DNA of 64,000 nucleotides. Origin: an uncultured Bacteroides sp. (GTDB lineage: Bacteria; Bacteroidota; Bacteroidia; Bacteroidales; Bacteroidaceae). Below the pieces are notes generated by a model that worked only from the letters and a program-made list of their open reading frames with translations, made no database searches and had not been told where the DNA came from. Both the position numbers and the translations under genes were made by a program. This document shows positions 7,350 through 16,650 of this stretch, in pieces (position 1 is the first letter of the stretch; the number at the start of each line of letters is the position of its first letter). The stretch is taken from assembly GCF_910585845.1 (NCBI RefSeq), contig NZ_CAJUHF010000003.1, positions 1 to 64,000 of the forward strand. The letters run 5' to 3'.

Positions 7350-7984
7350 TGCTCCTTGTCCTGCTTTTTAGGATTCTGCGTGTAGTAGATGACCAGTTGT
7401 CCGAATCCGGTGAACATGACCAGCAGTCCGATGCAGGCTACTCCGAATTCTTCGGTGATGGCCCAGAGGAAGATGAACAGTCCGATGCCGCAAAAGACAT
7501 TGCTGATGCCTTTGGTGTGGATGTCCTTCTCGCTTTTGATGCTTCGGAAGAAGTCTTCGGGTAGCGGTTGTCCACTTGCCAATGCCTGTTCGGCAAGGCG
7601 GTATTGGGCTTTCCGTTTCTTGTAATTGAAGAAGAAGATGGTGAAAACGATCAGCAATGGCATACCGAAGACAAAGATGATGGCGGTGACGGCGATGATG
7701 GTTTCGGGGTTGCTTGCAAGCAAGTTCCAGTCCCAGTTTCCGCCAAAGTCGTTGTGGATTCGTTCGTCTTTGTCGTCCGCGGCGTCCTGACTGCTATCTT
7801 CGTAGGTCGTGACGCTAAGTGTGTCGGTCACGCTTTTTCCGTCGATGACGGTGTCAAGCAGTTCGATCACGCGTTTCTTGTTTCCCTGACTGTCGTTTTC
7901 CGTAACGGTTCTGTTCTTTGCTTGCGCCAAGGGGCAAAGCATCATGATAGTGATAATGGCTACAATTATCCGGTTCATAATCAT
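7346..7984 (-). CDS. DUF6249-like membrane protein with signal peptide
   Basis: A 212-residue protein. Residues 1-22 are a signal peptide (MNRIIVAIITIMMLCPLAQA after the first two residues). A polar, Asp/Ser-rich exported segment covers about 23-85. One hydrophobic segment (TIIAVTAIIFVFGMPLLIVFTIFFF, given here as about 95-118) is followed by a basic cytoplasmic patch (NYKKRKAQYRLAEQAL), and two more hydrophobic stretches come near the C-terminus. This architecture matches the Bacteroidetes DUF6249 proteins as I recall them. It is the first gene of the sigma-factor operon with ATGA overlap, so it may be the envelope sensor for that system. Function is not established. Confidence 0.68.
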   Translation of the reverse strand: MIMNRIIVAIITIMMLCPLAQAKNRTVTENDSQGNKKRVIELLDTVIDGKSVTDTLSVTTYEDSSQDAADDKDERIHNDFGGNWDWNLLASNPETIIAVTAIIFVFGMPLLIVFTIFFFNYKKRKAQYRLAEQALASGQPLPEDFFRSIKSEKDIHTKGISNVFCGIGLFIFLWAITEEFGVACIGLLVMFTGFGQLVIYYTQNPKKQDKEQ

Positions 7985-8424
7985 ATAATGTTATTTATTC
8001 TTTTTTGTTTCTTTATGGGTTAGACGTATCGTATGGGGATAATGGTTGCAAAGAGACGATATTTTTTTGAGAAAATGTAGGGGAAGGGAGAAAAAATGCA
8101 TTTAATCGGCAATTTCTTTATTTGCCTTTTTTTGTGTAATTTACGTAATTCATGTTCCTTTATCCGTTCAGATCCACTCTCTTGACCACAAGACATAAGG
8201 GCAAAGGAGCCGATTTAGATTTCCTTCTTTTGTCCTTTTGTTCTTATGTTTTAGAAAAGGAGAAATATCTGTCACAAAAAGGTTCTTTCTGCTGACACGC
8301 CATTTTCTTGTACATACCGAAATAGGAATCTGTCGTTTGCCTCTTCGGAATATAAATACATGATTCTTGCATAAAACGACCGGAATATGGTATTTTTATG
8401 TACTATAACCCTATTCCAGCGTCG

Positions 8425-8555
8425 TGTCTCAGCGTATCTACTGTCATGTCTCGGCGCGTTTACCGTCGTGACTCGGCGTGTTTGTCGTCATAACTCGGCG
8501 TGTTTGTTGTCATAACTCGGCGTGTTTACTGTCGTGACTCGGCGTGTTTGTCGTG
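8425..8555. repeat. Six-copy 22-bp tandem array
   Basis: Six consecutive 22-bp units start at 8425, 8447, 8469, 8491, 8513 and 8535. The conserved core is ACTCGGCGTGTTT, followed by a TCGTCA-like tail; the first two units are more diverged and the last lacks its final base. The array lies in a divergent promoter region. Confidence 0.88.
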
Positions 8556-8824
8556 TTGGATCAATATATGTAAGCCGAAAGAGCTTATATATGTAACGTC
8601 GGACACCCTTTTCTGCCGCACGGAACATCATTGTTTCAATTATTAGAGATGTATGGATTTATGTATCACTCTGCGTGACAGTGAAATATGAATTTTCTTT
8701 CGTTTCTTTTCGTTCTTCCCTCCCTCCGGTCGAAAATATCGCATTCTCGCCGCGCAGAAAGTGCAAAATGTCAAAATGAAGATTTTACCTGCCGGCAACA
8801 GGGCGGTGTATCGGCTTTTTGTGT

Positions 8825-8833
8825 TACCTTTGC
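8825..8833 (+). promoter_or_regulatory. Bacteroides -7 element for the rRNA methyltransferase gene
   Basis: TACCTTTGC matches TAnnTTTG and lies 27 bp upstream of the ATG at 8860. Confidence 0.6.
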
Positions 8834-8859
8834 GAGCGTAACAAACGACTTGTAATCCT

Positions 8860-10308
8860 ATGGAACTACCCGTATCTTTTGTCGACTATACCCGTTCCCT
8901 GTTGGGCGATGCCGAGTATGGTCGGTTGTCCGAAGCCTTGAGTGCTGAACAGCCCGTAAGCATCCGACTGAACGAGGCGAAGTATCCCGTAGCCTCATCC
9001 CCCCTTTCCGGCGACGGCTCCTGCCGTGTGCCCTGGACCTCCGCGGGCTTCTACCTCTCCCGCCGTCCGACATTCACCTTCGACCCCCTGTTTCATGCCG
9101 GTTGTTACTACGTGCAAGAAGCCTCCTCCATGTTTGTGGAGCAGGCATTGAGGCAATATATGAGTACAGCCCCTGTGGTTGCGCTCGACCTTTGCGCCGC
9201 GCCCGGAGGCAAATCCACTCACGTCCGCAGCCTTTTGCCGGAAGGCAGTCTCCTGGTGGCCAACGAAGTGATCCGCAACCGTTCACAGATATTGGCAGAG
9301 AACCTAACCAAGTGGGGGCATCCCGACGTGGTAGTGACCAACAACGATCCGGCAGACTTCGCTCCTTTGACAAGTTTCTTCGACGTCATCCTGACCGATG
9401 TCCCCTGTTCGGGCGAAGGCATGTTCCGCAAAGACCCCGTAGCCGTGAGCGAGTGGAGTCCGGAGAATGTGGATGTCTGCTGGCAACGGCAACGGCGCAT
9501 CCTGTCCGATATCTGGCCCTGCCTGAAGCCTGGCGGACTGCTGGTATACAGTACGTGCACGTACAATACAAAAGAAGATGAAGAGAACATCCGCTGGATG
9601 CGTGATACTTTCGGTGCGGAGATCCTTCCGCTGGACATCCCTGCCGACTGGAACATCACCGGAAACTTGCTTGCCGGAGAGGACTTCTCCGTCTATCGCT
9701 TCCTGCCCCATCGCACGCGGGGCGAAGGCTTTTTCCTTGCTCTGCTTCGCAAGCCGGAACAGGAGGAAGAGGGGCTGGAAGAGAATTTTCAGCCTTCCCG
9801 CCGCAAGTCGGCTACCTCCTGCGGAAAGAAAAAACAGGCTTCCGCCATCTCCAAAGAGCAACTGGCATTTGTCCGCCGCTGGCTTCTCTCGCCGGACGAT
9901 TACGAGCTTTCCGTCGTCGGTACGTCAGTCACCGCTTTCCCAAAGGCGTATCTGTCGGAACTGTCGTCCTTGCAGCAATCCCTCCGCGTCATTCAGTCGG
10001 GCGTCTCCCTTGCCGAAGCCAAAGGGAAGGACCTGATACCCCATCATGCCCTTGCCATGAGCTGCCTGTTGTGCACCGATGCCTTCTCCCGCGAAGAAGT
10101 GGCGTACGAGCAGGCGATTGCTTATCTGCGCAAAGAAGCTATTGTACTCTCCGCCGCTGCGCCCCGCGGTTATGTGTTGCTTACCTACAAGGATGTTCCC
10201 CTTGGCTTTGTGAAAAACATTGGTAACCGGGCGAACAATCTCTATCCGCAGGAGTGGAGGATACGGAGCGGGTATTTGCCGGAAGAGGTGATACTTCCTC
10301 TTGTTTAA
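8860..10308 (+). CDS. RsmF/NOL1-NOP2-family rRNA cytosine-C5 methyltransferase
   Basis: A 482-residue SAM-dependent RNA m5C methyltransferase. The SAM-binding motif I is LDLCAAPGGKSTH near residues 109-121. The two family cysteines lie in TDVPCSGEGMFRKD (motif IV) and VYSTCTYN (motif VI). The C-terminal third (about 320-482) is the RNA-binding extension of RsmF-type enzymes, ending in a PUA-like fold (GYVLLTYKDVPLGFVKN, NNLYPQEWRIRSG). It acts on 16S rRNA or tRNA in the cytoplasm; the exact target cytosine is not deducible. It has its own promoter. It is GC-richer than the CRISPR locus that follows. Confidence 0.92.
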   Translation: MELPVSFVDYTRSLLGDAEYGRLSEALSAEQPVSIRLNEAKYPVASSPLSGDGSCRVPWTSAGFYLSRRPTFTFDPLFHAGCYYVQEASSMFVEQALRQYMSTAPVVALDLCAAPGGKSTHVRSLLPEGSLLVANEVIRNRSQILAENLTKWGHPDVVVTNNDPADFAPLTSFFDVILTDVPCSGEGMFRKDPVAVSEWSPENVDVCWQRQRRILSDIWPCLKPGGLLVYSTCTYNTKEDEENIRWMRDTFGAEILPLDIPADWNITGNLLAGEDFSVYRFLPHRTRGEGFFLALLRKPEQEEEGLEENFQPSRRKSATSCGKKKQASAISKEQLAFVRRWLLSPDDYELSVVGTSVTAFPKAYLSELSSLQQSLRVIQSGVSLAEAKGKDLIPHHALAMSCLLCTDAFSREEVAYEQAIAYLRKEAIVLSAAAPRGYVLLTYKDVPLGFVKNIGNRANNLYPQEWRIRSGYLPEEVILPLV

Positions 10309-10690
10309 ACATTAGGTTTGGACATGCTGAAGTTGAGGTTTAGCGATGTGAACGTGAGGAAGGGTGGAGAACTTTTTTTCTCTTTGAGTACTTAGATTAA
10401 ACAAACTCAAGTTTCGCAAGTTCTTGAACTTTCTTTCAGTGAACAAGTGAATAAATGTACAAGGTTCTTTTTTATCCTTGTTTTGTTGATATGGTGTCAA
10501 TAAGAATATAGTTTATTCTACTTCTTATCCTTGTTAACTCGTATTTTAATAGTATACAAAAATATGCGAACTAAATAAGCAATTATGTTTAAGAACATAA
10601 GAATATATTCTTTAATTCTTTAATTTTCTTTTATTTTTGATTTATAATCAGTCTTGTGTGAATTAGTGCATACAATGTTTCACTTATAAA
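10309..10690. other. 382-bp AT-rich spacer before the cas operon
   Basis: No gene is seen. AT content rises sharply from about 10500 onward. A possible -7 element (TATTTTTG at 10632-10639) lies about 50 bp before the first cas gene and could be the cas promoter, but no good -33 element accompanies it. Confidence 0.5.
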
Positions 10691-11470
10691 TTGAAAACAG
10701 TAATGAGGTTTCAGTTGTTATTAGAACTTCAACCACAATTGAAGGGTCGGGAAATCCCCATCAATTATCAGTACGAACTCTCGGCAACCATTTACAAAAT
10801 TTTGGCAAAGGCAGATACCGGATATGCCAAGTGGCTGCATGATAATGGTTTCATGTCAGAGAACAAACGTTTCAAGTTGTTCTCCTTTTCCCGATTAATT
10901 GTACCACGTTATGGAATTGACAAAGAACGTCAACGTTTAATTATTCATTCGGACTTCATAAGATGGCACATCACTTTCTTACCTGAGAGGAGTACGCAAC
11001 AGTTCATTCAGGGAGTTTTCAACGACCAGCGTATTGAAATATCCGACCACGTTTCTGGTGTGTCTTTTGCGATACGCGAAGTACAAGTGATGCCACTTTT
11101 AAAGTATGCTCCGGTCATGGAGTTCGAGACAATGTCTCCCGTATGTGTCTCCCGTCGTAATGAGTGGGGTAAGGCCGATTATCTGTCCCCTGAAGATTCT
11201 GATTATGCGAGCGGTCTGTTGATAGGTTTGTTGGCAAGGTATCGTGCATTATATGGACATGACTATGAAGGCGATGCTTCTATAGGCTTTCAGTTGTTGG
11301 AAAAAGCAAAGCCTGTATTGGTAAAGATAAAAGCAGGTACTCCCGGCCAGACTTTCGTAAAAGGCTATCAGTACAAGTTCCGCCTTGCTTTGGCAGAGGA
11401 ACTGATGCGGATAGCGTACGAAGGCGGACTGGGTGAGAAATGTAGTTTGGGGTTTGGGATGATAAAATAA
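10691..11470 (+). CDS. cas6: CRISPR-associated endoribonuclease Cas6
   Basis: A 259-residue protein that should cleave the CRISPR transcript within each repeat to leave a 5' AUUGAAAC handle on mature guides. The first ferredoxin-like fold begins MRFQLLLELQP and contains the helix SATIYKILAKADTGYAKWLH, with H50 a plausible catalytic histidine. The C-terminus carries the glycine-rich RNA-binding loop GGLGEKCSLGFGMIK, diagnostic for Cas6. An ATG four codons downstream (MRFQ) is an equally good start. It is the first gene of the cas operon, 8 bp before cas5. Confidence 0.92.
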   Translation: MKTVMRFQLLLELQPQLKGREIPINYQYELSATIYKILAKADTGYAKWLHDNGFMSENKRFKLFSFSRLIVPRYGIDKERQRLIIHSDFIRWHITFLPERSTQQFIQGVFNDQRIEISDHVSGVSFAIREVQVMPLLKYAPVMEFETMSPVCVSRRNEWGKADYLSPEDSDYASGLLIGLLARYRALYGHDYEGDASIGFQLLEKAKPVLVKIKAGTPGQTFVKGYQYKFRLALAEELMRIAYEGGLGEKCSLGFGMIK

Positions 11471-11477
11471 ATGATAT

Positions 11478-12068
11478 ATGATTTATGTAGTAAAATATAG
11501 TGGAAAGTTTGGTTTCATCAAGCCGTGGACTGCTGTTCGTGATGGTGAAACTTTCAGTCAACAGTTTTTAACTCCATCCATTATTGAGGGAATTGAAAAG
11601 AAATTGTTTCCTGAGTTATTGGAATTTAATGGCTGTATAAAGAAAATTATACGTCATAGATTAAAATATGACTCAATGGATAGTCAACAGGAGCAGACAC
11701 AAACGCATGGTTGGGAATATTTTCCAGGAAAAAGATTGTACGTACGTGGTAAACTCGACAAAGGAAAAATTACAAGGTCTATTTTAATACGCAATGTAAT
11801 GATAAATCCTGTTCTATATTTGGCTTTCAAAGAAAAGGTAGATGCAGAAAAGGCAAGCAAAGAGCATATCTGTCTTTGTAGGAATGAGGATGTAATGTTA
11901 CCAGATGAAAATGTGATAACATTGTCCGAACAGGAGTTTGATGCTTTAAATGGTTTTGAATTGCGGTTTGGAGAGTCCGAGAATTCATTTTTAGTTGGTT
12001 ATAATAGATTTGATAATGCTACTCCAATGTATGGTTGGTTAGAATATAATGGTAATTCTGTTTTGTAA
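11478..12068 (+). CDS. cas5: CRISPR-associated protein Cas5 (Cas5p-like)
   Basis: A 196-residue protein. The N-terminal segment YSGKFGFIKPWTAVRDGETFSQQFLTPS has the layout of Cas5 proteins, which cap the 5' handle of the guide RNA in the type I surveillance complex. Later TRSILIRNVMINPVLYLAFK and a C-terminal Gly/Tyr-rich MYGWLEYNG segment complete it. It resembles the Cas5p model of the Porphyromonas gingivalis-type system rather than I-E or I-F Cas5. The stop overlaps the cas3 start by one base (TAATG), indicating translational coupling. Cas6 is present, so Cas5 need not process the guide RNA as it does in I-C. Confidence 0.8.
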   Translation: MIYVVKYSGKFGFIKPWTAVRDGETFSQQFLTPSIIEGIEKKLFPELLEFNGCIKKIIRHRLKYDSMDSQQEQTQTHGWEYFPGKRLYVRGKLDKGKITRSILIRNVMINPVLYLAFKEKVDAEKASKEHICLCRNEDVMLPDENVITLSEQEFDALNGFELRFGESENSFLVGYNRFDNATPMYGWLEYNGNSVL

Positions 12069-14206
12069 TGATTAATATTGGTTATGAACATATTTTAGCA
12101 AAGGGTGATAGTCAAGGTGGTGTAACTTTATTACAGCATCTTTTTGATGTGTCTGAGGCTATCTGTGTTATTGCCAGAAATATCGGAAAAGAAGTCACAC
12201 TTGCTCGCAAAGGGGCTATTTTGCATGATATAGGAAAGGTCTCTCCGTTATTTCAACAGACATTATCTACTAATAGAGAAAGTTTACCTCCAAACTTTGT
12301 TTTCAGACATGAAATTGCATCTTTGTTTTTTCTCTCTTTATTTAAAGACGATGAAAAAGCGGCTGTTATAGAAATGATAGTGGCACATCATAAATCTTTA
12401 GTTGATGTGAAAGGACGAGGATTTTTGGATTTATATGATAATATGGAAGATTGCTTTGCTTCTCATAGTGTTGGTTTTGAGATATGGAGTCGAGATGCTT
12501 TGAATATTTTAGAATGTTTTGGAATCCAAACACATCTCATTTCTTTGGAAGAAGCAAGGGAAAACTATGAACACGCTATTGATTATTGTGAGAATATAGA
12601 AAATGGGCTGTCTGACTGGAAGGGGGTACTGATGGCTGCCGACCATTTGGCATCTGCAATGGAAGAAAAGTCTGTTTATAATATTCTTTCTAAGTTATTT
12701 ATTGTGCCTGATTTATCGTTTTACAATAGACAACATATATTATATCCATTATCGAATATATCAGTAACTGACAGTAGATCACATACGATAGTTACTGCAC
12801 CCACAGGAGCAGGAAAAACTGATTTCTTATTGAGAAGATGTCATGGGCGAGTCTTTTATGTTCTTCCTTTCCAAGCGTCTATAAATGCAATGTATGAAAG
12901 GATTCGTCATGATTTAAGTAATACAGATGCCGTTGTTTCTTTACTACATTCTACTTCTATATTGAAATTAGAGGATGGAGACTTTGAAGAGGCAATTCTT
13001 CAGAAGCATTTGGGGGCATCAGTAAAAGTATTGACCCCACAACAGCTGACAGGTCTTGTGTTTGGAATAAAAGGATATGAGGCTCTTAAAATTGATTTGC
13101 AGGGGTGTGACATTATTTTGGATGAAATACATACGTATTCTAACATCATGCAGTCTATAGTATTAAGGATGGTTGAAATCTTGATGCACATAGGTTGTCG
13201 GATACATGTAGGTACGGCAACTATGCCTACAGCACTTTATCAACAGATAATACAGATATTAGGAAATGACAAAAGTGTGTATGAAGTAAAACTGGATGAG
13301 GACGTATTGCATACATTCAATCGGCATATCATTTATAAGATAAGTGCTCATACAGATGTGATGAATATCATACATGAAAGTGTTAGCTCTCATTGTAAAT
13401 TATTAATAGTATGCAACCGTGTAAATAGAGCCCAGCAATTATATGTTGAATTATCTGAAAAATATCCGGATGTTCCTCATCTATTGATTCATAGCCGGTT
13501 TAAAAGGCAGCACAGACAACAGTTGGAGATGTTGCTGAAAGAGCAATATAATAATATGTCTTGTGGCTGTATTGTTGTTGCAACACAAGTGGTGGAAGTT
13601 AGCCTTGATATTAGTTTTGATATAATGGTTACGGAATGTGCACCGATTGATGCAATGATACAGCGTTTTGGCCGTATAAACCGTAAAAGAACATCTGAGA
13701 CAATAGGAATATTGAAACCTATATATGTTTTACCACCCTCTGATAATCGGCTGGATGCTTTACCTTATGATGTTGATATATTACAGCGCAGTTATGATGT
13801 ATTACCGGATGGTGATGTGTTGGAGGAGGCAATGGTACAATCTTTATTAGATAAAGTTTATCCTTCTGTTGAAATAGGTAATATTGACTATTCTGGAGTT
13901 GCATTTATTGATGGTGAATGGTGTTTGAAGAAGTTATACCATAATGCAAAGTCTGCATTGATGAACGTGTTGGATATTGATAATGTTGTGTGTGTAACAG
14001 AAAGTGACGAGATTGAATACATGCAGTCAAAACGATCACATAAACTTATGTTTGAGATTCCTGTAGGATTTAGATCCGTTGCATACCGGAACTTACGTCA
14101 GAAAAACGGAATATATATAATTCCTGATGTTTCGTATGATGAAGATATAGGATTAATGTTGGATAATGCAAATCCTGGAAATTATAAGTCTTTTGAATTT
14201 TTATAA
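12068..14206 (+). CDS. cas3: CRISPR-associated nuclease-helicase Cas3
   Basis: A 712-residue effector that unwinds and degrades target DNA after recruitment by the guide complex. The N-terminal HD nuclease domain shows H24, the HD pair H53-D54 in ILHDIGKVSPLFQQ, FRHEIAS and IVAHHKS. The superfamily 2 helicase follows: Walker A TAPTGAGKT near residue 243, Walker B LDEIHTYS at about 351-358, motif III GTATMP, and motif VI ATQVVEVSLDISFD then QRFGRINRKR. HD and helicase are fused in one chain, as in most type I systems. All catalytic motifs appear intact. It is AT-rich, as is the rest of the operon. Confidence 0.96.
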   Translation: MINIGYEHILAKGDSQGGVTLLQHLFDVSEAICVIARNIGKEVTLARKGAILHDIGKVSPLFQQTLSTNRESLPPNFVFRHEIASLFFLSLFKDDEKAAVIEMIVAHHKSLVDVKGRGFLDLYDNMEDCFASHSVGFEIWSRDALNILECFGIQTHLISLEEARENYEHAIDYCENIENGLSDWKGVLMAADHLASAMEEKSVYNILSKLFIVPDLSFYNRQHILYPLSNISVTDSRSHTIVTAPTGAGKTDFLLRRCHGRVFYVLPFQASINAMYERIRHDLSNTDAVVSLLHSTSILKLEDGDFEEAILQKHLGASVKVLTPQQLTGLVFGIKGYEALKIDLQGCDIILDEIHTYSNIMQSIVLRMVEILMHIGCRIHVGTATMPTALYQQIIQILGNDKSVYEVKLDEDVLHTFNRHIIYKISAHTDVMNIIHESVSSHCKLLIVCNRVNRAQQLYVELSEKYPDVPHLLIHSRFKRQHRQQLEMLLKEQYNNMSCGCIVVATQVVEVSLDISFDIMVTECAPIDAMIQRFGRINRKRTSETIGILKPIYVLPPSDNRLDALPYDVDILQRSYDVLPDGDVLEEAMVQSLLDKVYPSVEIGNIDYSGVAFIDGEWCLKKLYHNAKSALMNVLDIDNVVCVTESDEIEYMQSKRSHKLMFEIPVGFRSVAYRNLRQKNGIYIIPDVSYDEDIGLMLDNANPGNYKSFEFL

Positions 14207-14218
14207 AAAGTAGAAATT

Positions 14219-15574
14219 ATGATTACATCAAATATTGGAAAACTATTTATAAATGCATATAATGAAAAGTTTGGCACAGAATATGATGCTAAATCTTTCT
14301 TTATGGAGGTATTTTACCCTTTGTTTTTTGACCATCCTAAATATATGATGATACCAGCATTAAACTCTCCATTACAAAATTCATTTAATGATTCTGAACT
14401 AGGAAATGTTCCAGTTCGTGGAAAAATGGAAGAGATGATAAAAGGTAAAATTGAATATGAAACTCCTAATATCAGAAAGCAGAGGTATATGAAGTTTCTG
14501 AAAGATGTTGAAGAAAAAGGTGCAGATGCAAGTACTACTATTGGCTATTCTTCCCAAGATATTATGGCTACAACTTCTGGACAAATGACAAATATGGCAA
14601 TTAATTTAGATGATAATGCTATTTTCGCATCATGGATAGGCCATGGACTAGGACTTGGAGTAAAAGATGATATTAATATATTGTTCAATGATATAAGAAT
14701 ATTAATGGATATATTCAATGGATGGAAATATTATCGGGAATCATTAGATTCAAATCCATATTTAAAAGGCAATCAGATAAATGCATGGAATGCACAATGG
14801 CTGTCTCATAAATATTCCCGTTTATATCAGGAAAAAAATGAAATGGCGGGCTTCTCCCCTTATTCTTCTAAAGATGATATTATGATTGTGGACTCAATCA
14901 CATGGACTAAATTGATGTTTGGTATATCTCGTCAATATAAAAACATACAAATGATAGGCTATTTATATAATATTGGGAAAATAAATAGAACTTACGGATT
15001 TGTCCCTTTTCTATTGTCTGAGATTCGTAGACCAATAGAGTTATATAAGAAGCTATTTGGTACAATTGGCGATTGCGACTCTATGGAAGAACTTTACGGG
15101 ACTGCATTAGGTTTTACTGAAGCGTGTAAACAAGGGGTTATCGGAGTAAAGGCACTTGAACCTAAAGGTGTAAAAGATTATATTTATGTAAAAAGTAGCA
15201 AAAATAAGGTGAAGATGCTTAAATGTAAAAATGACGAAAAATTAGAAATAACATATAAAACTTATCAAATTTGGATATTAGCTATGTTGAATAATCAAGA
15301 ATTATGGGATAAATCCCAGGAATTTGCAAAAGTTTTGCATCAATATGTAAATAGCGTAAAAAAAACGACTACCAAACCTCAAAATCAAGTTGAGGCTGTT
15401 CTTAATGCAACAAATAAGAATACATTCATAACAGCTTTAAAAGAAATAGTTGAGGTTTCAAAGCAGAAGGATGAATATGTTTCGATGGCAAAAGAGATAA
15501 ATTTAATGCCAACAGATAATATTTCCTATTTTCTCACTTTAATTCGTTTTAATTACGCATCGTTAAATAAGTAA
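14219..15574 (+). CDS. cas8: Type I large subunit Cas8 (Csp2-like)
   Basis: A 451-residue protein in the position of the large subunit, between cas3 and cas7. Its N-terminus (MITSNIGKLFINAYNEKFGTEYDAKSFFMEVFYPLFFDHPKYMM) and the internal NDIRILMDIFNGWKYYRES segment resemble the Csp2 family of the P. gingivalis-type system, which databases also label Cas8c/Csp2. Large subunits recognise the PAM and stabilise target binding. No catalytic motif is visible. The C-terminal helical part (about 370-451) may serve as the small subunit, since no separate cas11 gene is seen between cas8 and cas7. Confidence 0.8.
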   Translation: MITSNIGKLFINAYNEKFGTEYDAKSFFMEVFYPLFFDHPKYMMIPALNSPLQNSFNDSELGNVPVRGKMEEMIKGKIEYETPNIRKQRYMKFLKDVEEKGADASTTIGYSSQDIMATTSGQMTNMAINLDDNAIFASWIGHGLGLGVKDDINILFNDIRILMDIFNGWKYYRESLDSNPYLKGNQINAWNAQWLSHKYSRLYQEKNEMAGFSPYSSKDDIMIVDSITWTKLMFGISRQYKNIQMIGYLYNIGKINRTYGFVPFLLSEIRRPIELYKKLFGTIGDCDSMEELYGTALGFTEACKQGVIGVKALEPKGVKDYIYVKSSKNKVKMLKCKNDEKLEITYKTYQIWILAMLNNQELWDKSQEFAKVLHQYVNSVKKTTTKPQNQVEAVLNATNKNTFITALKEIVEVSKQKDEYVSMAKEINLMPTDNISYFLTLIRFNYASLNK

Positions 15575-15594
15575 ACATTATAAATCTTAAGAAT

Positions 15595-16650
15595 ATGAAT
15601 CCATACATTTATTTAAGAGTTTTGAAACACGTTGACTTTTCCGTGTTTTGCGTACAAGATGGACAAAAGACATATTATGATCCACAGTTTGGAGTTCGAG
15701 TTCCATATTCAAGTGGACAACAGGTTAAACGGTCAATACTAACATCCTTAATGGATACACTTAATGTATTACCTGCTCCAACAACGTTTGTTTTCAATGG
15801 TAAAAATGCAAAAGAAGGTGAAGTCCTTTCTCTATGCGATCCGAGATATCCTGATCAATTATTAGGAGGCTGGATGTTTTCTATTAAAAAAGGAGATGAA
15901 AGAACTCGTAAACGTCGTAGTCCTTTATCAATATCAGCTATGCGTCCATTACATCCTCTTTTAGCCAATGTCCCTGATGAAAACATATCATTTGACCGTT
16001 CTGATATGGCACAACATCATAAAGTAATCGTACGGGATGAAAACGGACAAGAAATGTCTGAAAAAGATATAAAAAAACTTTTAGATGGAACAGATCGTAG
16101 TTTATATCGTAAATGGATTCCCTATAATAAGCGTGCAACAGGTTTGTTTGTTTATGATGTGGCTATAGATTTACGTACTTTATTCTGCATATCTATGAAT
16201 CCTTTTGAACCAGAAGTGAAAGATGAAGTGGCTGTAGAATTAAGAGAACAAAATTGGATAGAAAGTGAAAATGTGTTTGGCAAATGTTTAGTTATGCCTA
16301 AAGAACAACGTGATAAAATCATACCAGTATTAGCTAATGCTCTTTTGAACTGGCGTATCACATCTAATCAGGCTCGTACATTTAGTTTGATGGAAACGTT
16401 GGCAATAGCTATAAGTGATAATGCAAATACGTTGGCGTCTTCTATTCGGGCCAAGTTAAGAGATGCGGGTGAAAGTCCTAAAGCATCGCCTGTTATTGAT
16501 GAAAATGCTGGTGCAAATCTTTTTGTTCTTCCTGCTTGTTCCGCTTACGTTTTGACAGAATGTGATTCTCCTGATGCAATACGATGTGCAGAACAAAAAT
16601 TAATAGATATGATGAATGTTTATGATTTTGAAAATCAATTGAATAGATGA
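15595..16650 (+). CDS. cas7: CRISPR backbone protein Cas7 (Csp1/DevR-like)
   Basis: A 351-residue RAMP protein that would polymerise along the guide RNA to form the backbone of the surveillance complex. The N-terminal YIYLRVLKHVDFSVFCVQDG and the signature VPYSSGQQVKRSIL are typical of DevR/Cas7 proteins, and FDRSDMAQHHKVIVRDENGQ lies in the thumb-like insertion. It matches the Csp1 type. The stop codon overlaps the start of the rhuM-like gene (ATGA), so the two are translated together, which is unusual for a cas operon. Confidence 0.87.
   Translation: MNPYIYLRVLKHVDFSVFCVQDGQKTYYDPQFGVRVPYSSGQQVKRSILTSLMDTLNVLPAPTTFVFNGKNAKEGEVLSLCDPRYPDQLLGGWMFSIKKGDERTRKRRSPLSISAMRPLHPLLANVPDENISFDRSDMAQHHKVIVRDENGQEMSEKDIKKLLDGTDRSLYRKWIPYNKRATGLFVYDVAIDLRTLFCISMNPFEPEVKDEVAVELREQNWIESENVFGKCLVMPKEQRDKIIPVLANALLNWRITSNQARTFSLMETLAIAISDNANTLASSIRAKLRDAGESPKASPVIDENAGANLFVLPACSAYVLTECDSPDAIRCAEQKLIDMMNVYDFENQLNR

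Larger units (their letters stand above)
7985..8859. other. 875-bp divergent intergenic region
   Basis: This lies between the leftward sigma operon and the rightward methyltransferase. It contains an imperfect long hairpin (ACATAAGggCAAA near 8193 against its complement near 8250), the six-copy 22-bp array at 8425-8555, and a promoter at 8825. No credible coding frame is seen. Confidence 0.6.
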
